A program made the translations under genes and the position numbers. From Lachnospiraceae bacterium JLR.KK002 (GTDB taxonomy: Bacteria; Bacillota; Clostridia; Lachnospirales; Lachnospiraceae), in assembly GCA_036941025.1 (NCBI GenBank), contig JAYMNP010000001.1, forward strand, positions 4,148,296 through 4,212,295: a stretch of 64,000 bases of DNA, in the 5' to 3' direction. Under the pieces are notes generated by a model that saw only the letters and a list, made by a program, of their open reading frames with translations, was not told where the DNA came from and searched no databases. Positions 17,235-25,170 of this stretch are shown piece by piece; within the stretch, counting starts at the first letter, position 1, and every line of letters begins with the position of its first letter.

Positions 17235-17813
17235 ATGAATGTAAATGGAATAGGAGCAGGATATCCGGCAGCAGGGTATGAAACGAGAAAGACAGAGAGA
17301 AATGCGATGGGGAGGAATTACGCTGACCAGATGTGCAGTATGGTTCCGGCAACACAGGCATCCGGTGGCACATTTGAGTTACATATTTCAAACGATAAGG
17401 ACGGAAAAGCAATCGGCTCAATGTGTGGGACTGATTATTCCCTTACAGTCTATCAGCCAAACGATTTTGATCCTGCAAATCCAGTGTATAAGGTTAAGGT
17501 ATGGGATAAAGACGGAAATGTGACAGAACGCATGGTAGATGTGTCAAAGATTGATACAAAAAACAGTGACTATATTGATATGTTTGCATATTCCAGCCAC
17601 TTATCGGCAAGCGGGAAATGTCCGGGCGCACAGTCTGCTTTTATCAGGGCAGGGGCAAATCAGCATGGTGCTGACAATAGGACACATGATGATTTGTTCG
17701 GGATGGAAGATTGGATCAGCGTTTTAAAGGACGCTATGCAGACGCAGTATGATGCCGGGAATATGAAAGGCTATCTGGATTATAAGCAGTTTTGGGATTT
17801 TCTGGATAAGTAG
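17235..17813 (+). CDS. Array protein, family C (N-module MNVNGIGAGYP)
   Basis: 192 aa. GGAG at 17220 and alignment with paralogues select ATG 17235. N-module MNVNGIGAGYPAAGYETRK; body GGTFELHISNDKDGKAIGSM, DFDPANPVYKVKVWDKDGN, VSKIDTKNSDYIDMFAYSSH, and the GYLDYKQFWDFLDK end. It is the intact counterpart of the frameshifted copy at 28484. Followed by a hairpin shared with that copy. Confidence 0.85.
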   Translation: MNVNGIGAGYPAAGYETRKTERNAMGRNYADQMCSMVPATQASGGTFELHISNDKDGKAIGSMCGTDYSLTVYQPNDFDPANPVYKVKVWDKDGNVTERMVDVSKIDTKNSDYIDMFAYSSHLSASGKCPGAQSAFIRAGANQHGADNRTHDDLFGMEDWISVLKDAMQTQYDAGNMKGYLDYKQFWDFLDK

Positions 17814-17837
17814 GATTGCCAATGAAACACAAACGAT

Positions 17838-17873
17838 AAAAGGGAACCGGCAGGGATATGCGGTTTCCCTTAT
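17838..17873 (+). terminator. Hairpin terminator after family C gene
   Basis: AAGGGAACCG pairs with CGGTTTCCCTT around a GCAGGGATATG loop. A near-copy follows the pseudogene at 29127-29162. The trailing T-run is weak. Confidence 0.6.
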
Positions 17874-17950
17874 TCCATGTCGGTAAGGGAAAGTAATTTT
17901 TATGGATAATATTCTTTTGTTTTTTATGCGCCATTCATGATTAAAATGAT

Positions 17951-18070
17951 ATGACAACCATACCGGAGGTGAATGCAGCCATTGTACCCCTTTTAAGCGG
18001 CTTTGCAAAGCTGGAAGATGAAATATTCCATTGGAACAAAAGGCAGTTACAGTTAGAAGTGAAAAAATAG
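17951..18070 (+). CDS. Possible 39-aa ORF or gene remnant
   Basis: Codes MTTIPEVNAAIVPLLSGFAK and 19 more residues with no clear ribosome site. The composition looks protein-like and may be the end of a lost mobile-element gene. It marks the point where array sequence gives way to mobile DNA. Low certainty. Confidence 0.3.
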   Translation: MTTIPEVNAAIVPLLSGFAKLEDEIFHWNKRQLQLEVKK

Positions 18071-18082
18071 AATTGCTTTAAG

Positions 18083-18115
18083 CCCACCAAATAAAAAAAC
18101 GGCGTCTTTGGTGGG
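18083..18115 (+). promoter_or_regulatory. Hairpin in leader of truncated sigma gene
   Basis: CCCACCAA and TTGGTGGG pair perfectly across 17 bases. It is the first of several hairpins between 18083 and 18480 upstream of the ICE-type sigma gene. Confidence 0.5.
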
Positions 18116-18334
18116 TGTGATTTGGCACGCCTAAATAGCAGAACCATAGATTTCCCTTCAAACCCGTTTTGAGTTTGGAGGCATTTTTTGTTTGTAAGTA
18201 GCAGCTTTTATTTTCATATGCGTTACCGGGGCTGGGTGGATTATCCGTTAATAAAAATCCCCGCCAGCACACGGGAGCTTTCTGATTTAAAAATAGAAGC
18301 CAAAAACCAACATAATAAAATTAAATTCTCTACA

Positions 18335-18369
18335 AACCGTAAAGGTGTGACAGCCTTTGCGGTTTTTCT
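18335..18369 (+). terminator. Attenuator-like terminator upstream of sigma fragment
   Basis: AACCGTAAAGG pairs with CCTTTGCGGTT (one central mismatch) followed by TTTCTTTT, 110 bases before the start codon. Confidence 0.6.
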
Positions 18370-18415
18370 TTTGTCGTTTTTTGCTGGATTACGCCGCAGG
18401 GCGTTATTCATTGTC

Positions 18416-18476
18416 GGTTGCCGTTCACCGCCTTCCAATCTGGATTTTTAACAAAAAATTCAGATTGGAGGAAAGG
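18416..18476 (+). promoter_or_regulatory. Conserved leader motif and ribosome-site hairpin
   Basis: GTTGCCGTTCACCGCCTTC (one base different from the leader at 37506) is followed by arms CCAATCTGGATTTTT (18435) and AAAAATTCAGATTGG (18454), a 15-bp stem whose 3' arm runs into the GGAGG. Confidence 0.65.
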
Positions 18477-18479
18477 AAT

Positions 18480-18701
18480 ATGGAGGGTAACCGCCCAAAA
18501 AGAAGAAAGGATAAGTATAATCCCTATACTATATGCGAGAAAGACGGACAGTATTACGTTTCGTTTAAAGATGGACAAGGTGTTTTACATAAGCTTGAAA
18601 TCAGCAAGGCGCTGTATGACACCTTTGATTCCTTTGAATTAAGCGATCTGGTGTATCTCAACGTGGTGGACAGGCATATCGAGCAGTCCGAGGTATGGTG
18701 A
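18480..18701 (+). pseudogene. ICE-type sigma-70-like factor, 5' fragment
   Basis: 73 codons resembling the N-terminus of the small sigma-70-family proteins of clostridial conjugative elements (KYNPYTICEKDGQYYVSFKD, then LSDLVYLNVVDRHIEQSEVW). In the family the region 2/4 helix-turn-helix part should follow; here the IS21 left end supplies a stop two codons in, so the DNA-binding half is gone. ATG 18480 follows GGAGGAAAGGA. Loss of function is inferred from the truncation. Confidence 0.7.
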
Positions 18702-18820
18702 ATATTCTAACGCTTCGGAGCCACCGTTTTATCGCTTGAGAGCCATTTGATTTTGGTATTCTAATGCTTGAGAGCCACCACAACATCTGGTGGTCTTTGA
18801 TATTTGATTTTATATAGGAT

Positions 18821-18871
18821 CTCCTATAGATTTTGATAGAAAGCCTGGTGCTTTTAATAAATCTATAGGAG
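18821..18871 (+). promoter_or_regulatory. Hairpin sequestering the istA ribosome site
   Basis: CTCCTATAGATTT (18821-18833) and AAATCTATAGGAG (18859-18871) form a perfect 13-bp stem that includes most of the AGGAGG of istA. Confidence 0.75.
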
Positions 18872-18881
18872 GTCTTTTATT

Positions 18882-20420
18882 ATGTACAAAAAGACGAAAC
18901 CCAGAAGCGTAATGGAGCTTCTAAACAAAAATCTAAGCGAAAGGGAGGTGGCGGCAATGCTTGGATGCTCAAGAAACACAGTCTCTGAAATTAAAGAACT
19001 CTGCAGACAGCAGGGCATGACCTGGGATGACATTCAGGATATGACAGATGACGGGTTGTACGATATTTTATATCCTAAGAAATTCAAGCGGACAACAAAC
19101 TATGTGCCTGTCGATTATGCATACGTACATTCAGAACTCAGGAAAACTGGAGTGACTATGAAACTGCTGTGGGAAGAGTATCGGGACAAATGCGTGAGCG
19201 AGGGCAGGGAATACTGTGCGTATCCTACATTTACTGTTAATTATTACAAATACACTGGCGAGAAGAATTATACCAGCCATATACAGCACAGGCCGGGAGT
19301 CGAAGTAGAGGTGGATTGGTCTGGTCCTACAATGTCATATGTGGACGTGGATACCGGAGAAATCATAACCGCATATCTGTTTGTCGCCACACTGCCATAC
19401 AGCCAGTATGGGTATGTGGAAGCCACTACGGATATGAAAGAAAAGGCGTGGCTTGAATGCCATGTGCATATGTTTGAATTCTTCGAAGGCACTCCTGTGA
19501 AGATTGTCTGCGACAACTTGAAAACTGGTGTTGTGTCCCATCCTAAGAAGGGCGAGATCATCCTCAATGATGCATATCTGGCATTGGGGGAGTATTACGT
19601 GACCGCCATCATGCCTACAGGCGTTAAAAAGCCCAGGCAGAAAGCCAGCGTAGAAGGTTCCGCAGGCAAGATTGCGACGGCTGTTATAGCAAAGCTTAGG
19701 AATGAGATATTTACATCACCTGGATCGCTAAACTCAGCTATTCGCAAGGCTGTAAAGGAGTACAATGACAGACCGTTCCAGAAAAGGGATGGAAGCAGGA
19801 GCACTGTTTTCAATACGCAGGAAAAGGCTTATCTGAGAGCCCTGCCGTCAGTCCCTTACGAGGTGTGTGAATGGTCTTACGGACATAAGGTGGGCAGGAA
19901 CTCCCATATAAGCTTTAACAAGGGTCAATACTCTGTTCCCAGCAGATATATTGGCTGTAAGGTTGATGTCAAATACAACTCCCGCCTTGTCTTTGTCTAT
20001 TATAACAGAAGCGAAATTGCAAGACATGAAATTCTTCCCAGGGGCATAGTAAACGGTGTCAGGACAGATGAATCCCATCTTCCGTTTCCGCTTAAGAAGA
20101 ATAGGCAGGCTGAAGACCTGATTGACGCAGCCAGAGAAATCGGGCCGAATACTTTTGAGTTGATCCGAAGGATGTATGACGAGGCAAAAGTAAAGGAGCA
20201 GCCCACGCAGACGGTCGCAGCCATTCTCGCAATTGCTGACACCTTTACGCCGGACATCTTAGAAGCCGCTTGTAAAAAAAGCTTAAAGCAGTATCATATA
20301 CCTTTTTACAAAACGGTATACAAGGCTGCTGAGAATCTAAATAATCAAAAAGAGCTTGAAAAATTCAAAGAAACAAATAAAACAACCGGCATCGTAAGAG
20401 GTGCCGATTACTACGGATAG
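18882..20420 (+). CDS. istA: IS21-family transposase IstA
   Basis: 512 aa, the usual length. An N-terminal helix-turn-helix (VAAMLGCSRNTVSEIKELC) is followed by the DDE integrase core: first Asp in VEVDWSG, second Asp in IVCDNLKTG, Glu in QKASVEGS. The C-terminal part contains the strand-rich DNA-binding region (KGQYSVPSRYIG). Acts with IstB to cut and join IS21 ends. All three catalytic residues are present, so it is probably active. Confidence 0.95.
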   Translation: MYKKTKPRSVMELLNKNLSEREVAAMLGCSRNTVSEIKELCRQQGMTWDDIQDMTDDGLYDILYPKKFKRTTNYVPVDYAYVHSELRKTGVTMKLLWEEYRDKCVSEGREYCAYPTFTVNYYKYTGEKNYTSHIQHRPGVEVEVDWSGPTMSYVDVDTGEIITAYLFVATLPYSQYGYVEATTDMKEKAWLECHVHMFEFFEGTPVKIVCDNLKTGVVSHPKKGEIILNDAYLALGEYYVTAIMPTGVKKPRQKASVEGSAGKIATAVIAKLRNEIFTSPGSLNSAIRKAVKEYNDRPFQKRDGSRSTVFNTQEKAYLRALPSVPYEVCEWSYGHKVGRNSHISFNKGQYSVPSRYIGCKVDVKYNSRLVFVYYNRSEIARHEILPRGIVNGVRTDESHLPFPLKKNRQAEDLIDAAREIGPNTFELIRRMYDEAKVKEQPTQTVAAILAIADTFTPDILEAACKKSLKQYHIPFYKTVYKAAENLNNQKELEKFKETNKTTGIVRGADYYG

Positions 20421-20434
20421 GAGGAAATACCATT

Positions 20435-21202
20435 ATGAAATTTGAGTTAAAGAAAAACCTTACAAAACACGAGCCGGGTGATTTGGCCAGACTGGTGGAA
20501 AACCAGGAAAGCGATATCGCATTGGCAGATTTGAGCTTTGATGCAAGATTGGAACAACTGCTTGAGGAATTGATCTGTGAAAGAGAAAACAAGCTTATTA
20601 ACAGGCTGATAAAGGCCGCCTCATTCAAGTATCCAATGGCAGGCATTGAGTCTCTGGATTTTGACGCAAGACAAGTCAAGAAGAACACGATAATCAATCT
20701 TGCCGCAATGGGATTTGTGACTACGGCAACAAACCTTATAATCACAGGTCCGGCCGGTGCTGGCAAAACCTATCTTTCATGTGCGTTGGGAATTGAGGCA
20801 TGCAAAAAAACTTACAGGGTTTTCTACATCCGAATGCCTGATTTAATGCGCAATTTTGAGGACAGGAGGGATGACCTTAAAGAGTTGACCCGGTACAGGA
20901 AGAGATTGGGTAACTACAACATCCTCATAATCGACGAGTGGCTTAACTACAAGCTTAACGAGAGGGATGCAAAGATGCTCTATGAATTGTTTGAGCAGAG
21001 AAGCGGAAACAATTCTACTATCTTTGTCGGACAATTTCCTGTGGCAGAATGGCATGACAGGCTGGGAGGCGGAACACAGGCTGATTCCATAATGGACAGG
21101 ATTGTTCATAACGCATATGAGATTCCGAGCAGCGAAACGAATCTCAGGAAGATATACGATTCCAAAAAGCTTGCTAATCTTAAGGCCGAGATTGAGAAAT
21201 AG
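20435..21202 (+). CDS. istB: IS21-family helper ATPase IstB
   Basis: 255 aa AAA+ ATPase with Walker A (GPAGAGKTY) and Walker B-like LIIDEWLNYK, and sensor region GQFPVAEWHDRLGG. It selects target DNA and stimulates IstA. Starts 14 bases after istA with AGGAGG. Intact. Confidence 0.95.
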   Translation: MKFELKKNLTKHEPGDLARLVENQESDIALADLSFDARLEQLLEELICERENKLINRLIKAASFKYPMAGIESLDFDARQVKKNTIINLAAMGFVTTATNLIITGPAGAGKTYLSCALGIEACKKTYRVFYIRMPDLMRNFEDRRDDLKELTRYRKRLGNYNILIIDEWLNYKLNERDAKMLYELFEQRSGNNSTIFVGQFPVAEWHDRLGGGTQADSIMDRIVHNAYEIPSSETNLRKIYDSKKLANLKAEIEK

Positions 21203-21352
21203 ACACTTGTAAGACCTGTAAAAAAAGTTGGAGCTGTGAGCTCATGCTCATGGCTCCATTACTATATCTTGTGTTTGTGATGGCTCTAAAGTGTTAAAAT
21301 CCGAGGTGGCTCTCAAGCGATAAAACGGTGGCTCCGAAGCGTTAGAATATTC

Positions 21353-21583
21353 AGCCAGGCAAACAACTACATCAACAACATAGAAAACAAAAAATCACTT
21401 CCCTCCATGCCGTCCTTTTTCTATATCTGCGAATACCTGGGCGTGACACCGCAGGAATTTTTTGACGAAGGGAACCCCAACCCGGAAGCCTTAAAGGAAT
21501 TTATCGCACAGGCAAGGCAGTTGGATCCCCGGTCATTTGCATACATCCTCGGCATTATGAAGGAACTGAATACCAAAAGGTAA
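21353..21583 (+). pseudogene. XRE-type regulator, 3' fragment
   Basis: Open from the IS21 edge to TAA. The visible 76 residues (NYINNIENKKSLPSMPSFFY, EYLGVTPQEFFDEGNPNP) match the last helix of a Cro/CI-type helix-turn-helix and its C-terminal extension. The recognition-helix part is missing, so it should not bind DNA. It is a different gene from the one on the left of the IS21. Confidence 0.75.
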
Positions 21584-21614
21584 AGCGGCCGGCATCTGGC
21601 CGCTCTCTTTTATT
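21584..21614 (+). terminator. Intrinsic terminator after XRE fragment
   Basis: AGCGGCC pairs with GGCCGCT around GGCATCT, followed by CTCTTTTATT. Confidence 0.75.
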
Positions 21615-21877
21615 CTACCCGGCAATCTCCCGGATATGCCCTTTCCATATACCGGCGAAAAACCAAGATTTGTCCTTGTCTGGCAGTGTTCTCATTCCCC
21701 AGCACTATTTAATCCGAAATTCCTAACCGCATTTTATTTGTAAACGTTTCTGCCCTCTTGCATATTCCCGGCAAAGTGGATATACTAAAAGTAAGAAAGT
21801 TGGAATTTCTCACTTCAAAATCATACACCAATACCCATATGCCCCAAAACTACGGGCACAGGAAAGGAGCTGATATT

Positions 21878-22138
21878 ATGCTTGCGGAACTCCGCCAGAA
21901 GGCACAGATCACAATCCCAAAGGAAATCATTGTAAAACTCGGCCTGTCAGAAGGCGACAAACTGGATGTCTTTGAAAAGGACGGCTCCATCTGCCTCATG
22001 CCGGTTGCCGTCTATCCGAAAAAATACCTGAATGAGCTGAAAGAGGAAATCAGCGGTGTAAAAGCGAAACTGGCCTCCGGGGAACAGCCCGTCTTTGACA
22101 GCGTGGACGCCCTGTTTGATAAATTGGAGGCAGACTGA
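21878..22138 (+). CDS. AbrB/SpoVT-fold antitoxin
   Basis: 86 aa, GGAG before ATG 21878. The first 45 residues (LRQKAQITIPKEIIVKLGLS, EGDKLDVFEKDGSICLMPV) are the swapped-hairpin AbrB DNA-binding fold; the C-terminal helix would wrap the toxin. It overlaps the downstream toxin start by one base (TGATG), typical of a toxin-antitoxin operon that the antitoxin represses. Confidence 0.85.
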   Translation: MLAELRQKAQITIPKEIIVKLGLSEGDKLDVFEKDGSICLMPVAVYPKKYLNELKEEISGVKAKLASGEQPVFDSVDALFDKLEAD

Positions 22139-22404
22139 TGGCATACGAATTTACCTTCACGCCACGGTTCCAGAAGCATTTCAAGGGGCTCACCGCCCAA
22201 GAAAAGAAACAGCTAAAAAACAAACTGGAACTCCTGGCGCAGAACCCCACCCACCCGTCGCTGCGCACCAAACGGATCCAGGGCACCACGGACCTTTTCG
22301 AGTGCAGCGTCAACATGGACATCCGCATTATCTGGTACTATGAGGGCGACAAAATGATTATCCTGGTGGACGTGGGCCATCATGACATTTTAAAACAGTT
22401 CTGA
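22138..22404 (+). CDS. RelE/YafQ-type toxin
   Basis: 88 aa. Start TPRFQKHFKGLTAQEKKQLK, a middle GTTDLFECSVNMDIRIIWYY, and end LVDVGHHDILKQF fit RelE/ParE-superfamily mRNA interferases, with histidines in the VGHHD end typical of the YafQ/HigB side. Full length. It would cleave mRNA at the ribosome when freed from the AbrB-type partner; that pairing is seen in other Firmicutes. Confidence 0.85.
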   Translation: MAYEFTFTPRFQKHFKGLTAQEKKQLKNKLELLAQNPTHPSLRTKRIQGTTDLFECSVNMDIRIIWYYEGDKMIILVDVGHHDILKQF

Positions 22405-22409
22405 TTGCA

Positions 22410-22455
22410 GAAGCGGCGCCTCCCGAAAGGGTTGTGCCGCTTTCCATCCTTTTTC
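22410..22455 (+). terminator. Terminator after toxin-antitoxin pair
   Basis: AAGCGGC pairs with GCCGCTT, with a CCCGAAAGGG hairpin within, followed by CCATCCTTTTT. Confidence 0.65.
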
Positions 22456-22469
22456 TGTATTTTCCCTTA

Positions 22470-22885
22470 TCACTCCCCGGTACTCCCAAACCCTCCCGTG
22501 CCCCTTTCCTCTCCAAGCCCGGAAACAAAATCCGCAATCACCACCGGCGTTATGATAAGCTGTCCTATCCGCGCCCCTTTCTTGATGGCCTGGATCCTGC
22601 TGCTTACATTGCTGATGATCGCATGGATCTCCCCGCGGTAGCCGGAATCCACGGGGGGGGCAGCTCGCAGACAAGCCCCCTGGCCGCCATGCTGCTGCGC
22701 GGGAACACATACCCCGCATAGCCGTCCGGCACCTCAATCCCGAAGCCCAGCGGCACCTTCTCCACATCCCCAGGTTTCAGGGTACAGTCATAGGGCATAT
22801 ACACATCCGCCCCGGCGTCGTTCCCGTGGGGCCGGTAGGGGCGCCAGTCCTCCCTCACGCCGAAATCAATGAGCTTTATCTTCAT
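22470..22885 (-). pseudogene. dut: dUTPase with frameshift in a C8/G8 run
   Basis: Reading the minus strand, the first part (MKIKLIDFGVREDWRPYRPH, then GADVYMPYD, PRSSMAARGLVCELP) and a second frame (DSGYRGEIHAIISN, RIGQLIITPV, RGTGGFGSTG) together make a normal trimeric dUTPase of about 138 residues with its conserved motifs. They are split at eight cytosines (plus-strand G run near 22653-22660). dUTPase hydrolyses dUTP to dUMP, the substrate of the adjacent thymidylate synthase. The start overlaps the thyX stop (ATGA). The shift could be real, phase-variable or a sequencing error. Confidence 0.85.
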
Positions 22886-23634
22886 GTGGCGCCTCCCTTA
22901 AAAAGCGCCGGGTAATCCGCCGCCAGGATCTCCGAAGGCCCCTGGGAGGCTCCCAACTTTTTCCCGCACCCCATCTTTCCCTCCAGACACTTATCCCTCT
23001 GGCAGAAGGCTCCCGTAAGCTGCACGGAAAATAGAACCGGGCTCAACCGGTGCAGCTCCTGCCAGACCTTCAAGAGCACGATTCTTGTCTCGTCCGTGTT
23101 CCTCCGGCATATCCGCTGTCCGATGATGTGTTTCCACTGGTAGGGCGTGGCGCTTATCAGAAGCACATTTCTTAAGCCCTGGGGCGTGGCATAGCCCGCC
23201 GCGTCATGGCCGATTCCGGCGCCGCACAGTTCCCCGTAGCAGTCCATCCCCCTATGGCAGCTTTCCAGATACAGCTCCCGGACAGAACCAGAAGCAGCCA
23301 GTATCTCATAAGGTATGGCAAAATCCGCCTGTCCTGCATAATTGCTGTACTGCAGCGAAGCGCTCATAAACTTCACCTCGTTCTGATGTCTGGTGATCTG
23401 TGCAAGGAACCGCCTGCTCGCCCCCACAACCGCCACCGTGATCACCGCAAATTTTTGGACCGTAGGATGGGGAAGGCCGCCGATGGCCTCCACGGTATCC
23501 GTGCTGAACGACTTCTCATAGAGCGCCAGCAGGTCCTCCATTGTGGCGATCCGGTGCCCCCGCTGGGTAAGCCGGGCCGCAAAGACCATGTTCTTCTCCG
23601 CCTCGGCAACCGCCTGGCAGTTCAATATTTTCAC
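22882..23634 (-). CDS. thyX: FAD-dependent thymidylate synthase ThyX
   Basis: 250 aa, GTG start two bases after the stop of the upstream fragment. The ThyX signature is present in a divergent form (TRHQNEVKFMSASLQY where RHRxxSxNExSxRY is usual), with QRICRRNTDETRIV near the C-terminus corresponding to the second substrate/FAD motif. Converts dUMP to dTMP using methylene-tetrahydrofolate and FADH2. Its place beside dut and its divergence suggest a phage or ICE copy. Late cysteines (CQRDKCLEGKMGCGKK) are typical of clostridial ThyX. Confidence 0.85.
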   Translation of the reverse strand: MKILNCQAVAEAEKNMVFAARLTQRGHRIATMEDLLALYEKSFSTDTVEAIGGLPHPTVQKFAVITVAVVGASRRFLAQITRHQNEVKFMSASLQYSNYAGQADFAIPYEILAASGSVRELYLESCHRGMDCYGELCGAGIGHDAAGYATPQGLRNVLLISATPYQWKHIIGQRICRRNTDETRIVLLKVWQELHRLSPVLFSVQLTGAFCQRDKCLEGKMGCGKKLGASQGPSEILAADYPALFKGGAT

Positions 23635-23635
23635 T

Positions 23636-23842
23636 TCAATCCTGTTTATTGGTATTCCCCTCCTTTACAACCGCTTTCAGTAAGAACAGATAATTGAGGC
23701 TGTCCGTGATCTTTTCATCCCACACGCTTTCCTCATAGGAAACGCTGTCCGCAAAGCACATGTCATACAAAGACACGATATGCTTCGCCAGCATCCCTGC
23801 AAGGGCCCGCTCCGGGGTGGTGTGCTGTAAGGCCGCGGCCGC
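23636..23842 (-). pseudogene. Truncated nucleotide-metabolism-type gene, 3' end
   Basis: Minus-strand open frame from the IS3 edge: LQHTTPERALAGMLAKHIVS, LYDMCFADSVSYEES, WDEKITDSLNYLFLLKAVV, stop. The last block resembles the C-terminus of DUF1599/Nmad1-like or MazG-like phage proteins (low certainty). It abuts thyX by one base, so it was the first gene of a dNTP operon now cut by IS3. Confidence 0.5.
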
Positions 23843-23894
23843 CTTGTGATTTTGTCAAGATTAGTTGACACATTTTTCTCAAGGGTTTTGTATT

Positions 23895-24803
23895 CTATGC
23901 TGCTTCTTCCAGAGAATCATAGTATCGCTGTCGTTTGATGATGGGAGGAAGCCCTCCATTAGCAGAACAGATCCTCCGGTTATTCCAATAGCTGATGAAA
24001 TATCTCCAGATCAGGGTTTTCAGTTCATCTGTGCTCATCTTCTCAGTATCATAGCGGTCATATAACAGTTCTGATTTCATTCTGGCCCACATGCTTTCAC
24101 AGCGGGCATTATCATGGCATCTTCCACCCGCGCTGTTCATGCTTTGTCGGATGCCATATTGATTGATTGCGTCCCGATAAAGCCGGCTGGTGTACTGGCT
24201 TCCCCTGTCACTGTGGATAATTGCTCCGCGGATGCCTGGATACGCTTCCGCCGCGTTTTTCAATGTCCGCACACATAACGGAGCTTTCATGTTTGTATCC
24301 ATTGCCAGGCCAACCACGCTGGAATCGAAGCAGTCGAAAACAGCGGAAACATACAGCTTTCCATCGCTGGCTTTGATCTCTGTTATGTCTGTTACGCACT
24401 TGGACAGCGGTTCCTCTGACTTGAAATCACGTTTTAACAGATCTTCTGATTTCCGGGCTTCCCGGTCTGCTTTCGTGATTCCGTTTGGTTTACGCCTGGG
24501 ATGATGGCTGATTCCAATATCCTCCATGACACGGTAAACAGTACGTTCGCTGGGAATATCCACATTTTCAGGCTGTTTTAACATTAATGCCTGATACATG
24601 CGGATCCGGCCGTAGGTGTCATTACAATCGTCTTCCTCAAGGATCTCCATCATGGCATCTGCCAGAGCCTGGTACTTCCATGGGCGGTCTTTATTTGCAA
24701 GGTACCGGTAAAATCCCTGCCTGCTGACACGAAGGGCTCTGCAGTAAAAAGAAAGATTTCCTTTTAATTCGCCGTCTTTGGTTTTAAACGCAATAAACTT
24801 CAT
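23895..24803 (-). CDS. IS3-family transposase OrfB
   Basis: 302 aa integrase core with HTH_21-type start (LSFYCRALRVSRQGFYRYLA) and DDE residues: Asp in CVTDITEIKA, Asp in IHSDRGSQYTS, Glu in ARCESMWARMK. The start ATG overlaps the orfA stop (ATGA); in IS3 elements OrfB is usually made as an OrfAB fusion by -1 frameshifting. No obvious slippery heptamer is visible. Confidence 0.93.
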   Translation of the reverse strand: MKFIAFKTKDGELKGNLSFYCRALRVSRQGFYRYLANKDRPWKYQALADAMMEILEEDDCNDTYGRIRMYQALMLKQPENVDIPSERTVYRVMEDIGISHHPRRKPNGITKADREARKSEDLLKRDFKSEEPLSKCVTDITEIKASDGKLYVSAVFDCFDSSVVGLAMDTNMKAPLCVRTLKNAAEAYPGIRGAIIHSDRGSQYTSRLYRDAINQYGIRQSMNSAGGRCHDNARCESMWARMKSELLYDRYDTEKMSTDELKTLIWRYFISYWNNRRICSANGGLPPIIKRQRYYDSLEEAA

Positions 24804-25138
24804 TCTTTCGTTTTTGCTGACCTCAGACGGCTCGCGGCGAAAAAAGCGCTGGCTTCCTCAAGAAAGTCATTTTCCTTTTTCAAACGGCGGATTTCTTTTT
24901 CCTGTTCCTTAACCTGCTGTCGGAGCTTTAAGAGTTCCTCATTAAGCGTCATGGCGCTTTGCGGGGTCTGTGAACCTGCCCCAAGGTCGAGGCTGCCAGG
25001 GCGGTTGGCCCGTACCCAGCCATACATAGTATTCTTTGGTACCCCCAGTTCTTTGGCGGCTTTTGCTTGTCCGATTTCCTTTGCGAGTTTCACTGCCTGT
25101 ACTTTGTATTCATGGTCGTATTGCCTGTTTTCTGCCAT
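24800..25138 (-). CDS. IS3-family OrfA (helix-turn-helix)
   Basis: 112 aa. HTH_Tnp_1 (YDHEYKVQAVKLAKEIGQAK, GVPKNTMYGWVR) followed by a leucine-zipper-like helix (LLKLRQQVKEQEKEIRRLKK) for dimerisation. AAGGAGTG precedes the start. The upstream IS end and probably its promoter -35 have been lost to the neighbouring IS630. Confidence 0.93.
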   Translation of the reverse strand: MAENRQYDHEYKVQAVKLAKEIGQAKAAKELGVPKNTMYGWVRANRPGSLDLGAGSQTPQSAMTLNEELLKLRQQVKEQEKEIRRLKKENDFLEEASAFFAASRLRSAKTKE

Positions 25139-25170
25139 TTTTGTTCACTCCTTATTCTCTTGATTATATC

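Larger units (their letters stand above)
18700..21352 (+). mobile_element. IS21-family insertion sequence
   Basis: Perfect 46-bp terminal inverted repeats (18700-18745 and 21307-21352, outer end GAATATTCTAACGCTTCGGA) enclose istA and istB. Extra partial repeats inside each end (ATGCTTGAGAGCCACCA near 18762; ATGGCTCTAAAGTGTTAAAA near 21280) fit the multiple binding sites typical of IS21. No target duplication is visible; the flanks are pieces of two different genes. Confidence 0.95.
23843..25170 (-). mobile_element. IS3-family insertion sequence, one end missing
   Basis: Contains orfA and orfB on the minus strand. The 3' end region has TGTCAAGATTAGTTGACACA near 23853; no matching inverted repeat exists upstream of orfA, where only about 30 bases remain before the IS630 end. 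The left boundary is approximate. Confidence 0.8.

Noticed and set aside
1-17813. Integron or super-integron
   Set aside because: The layout is similar, but I see no tyrosine integrase of IntI type, no attI, and no conserved GTTRRRY core in the repeats.
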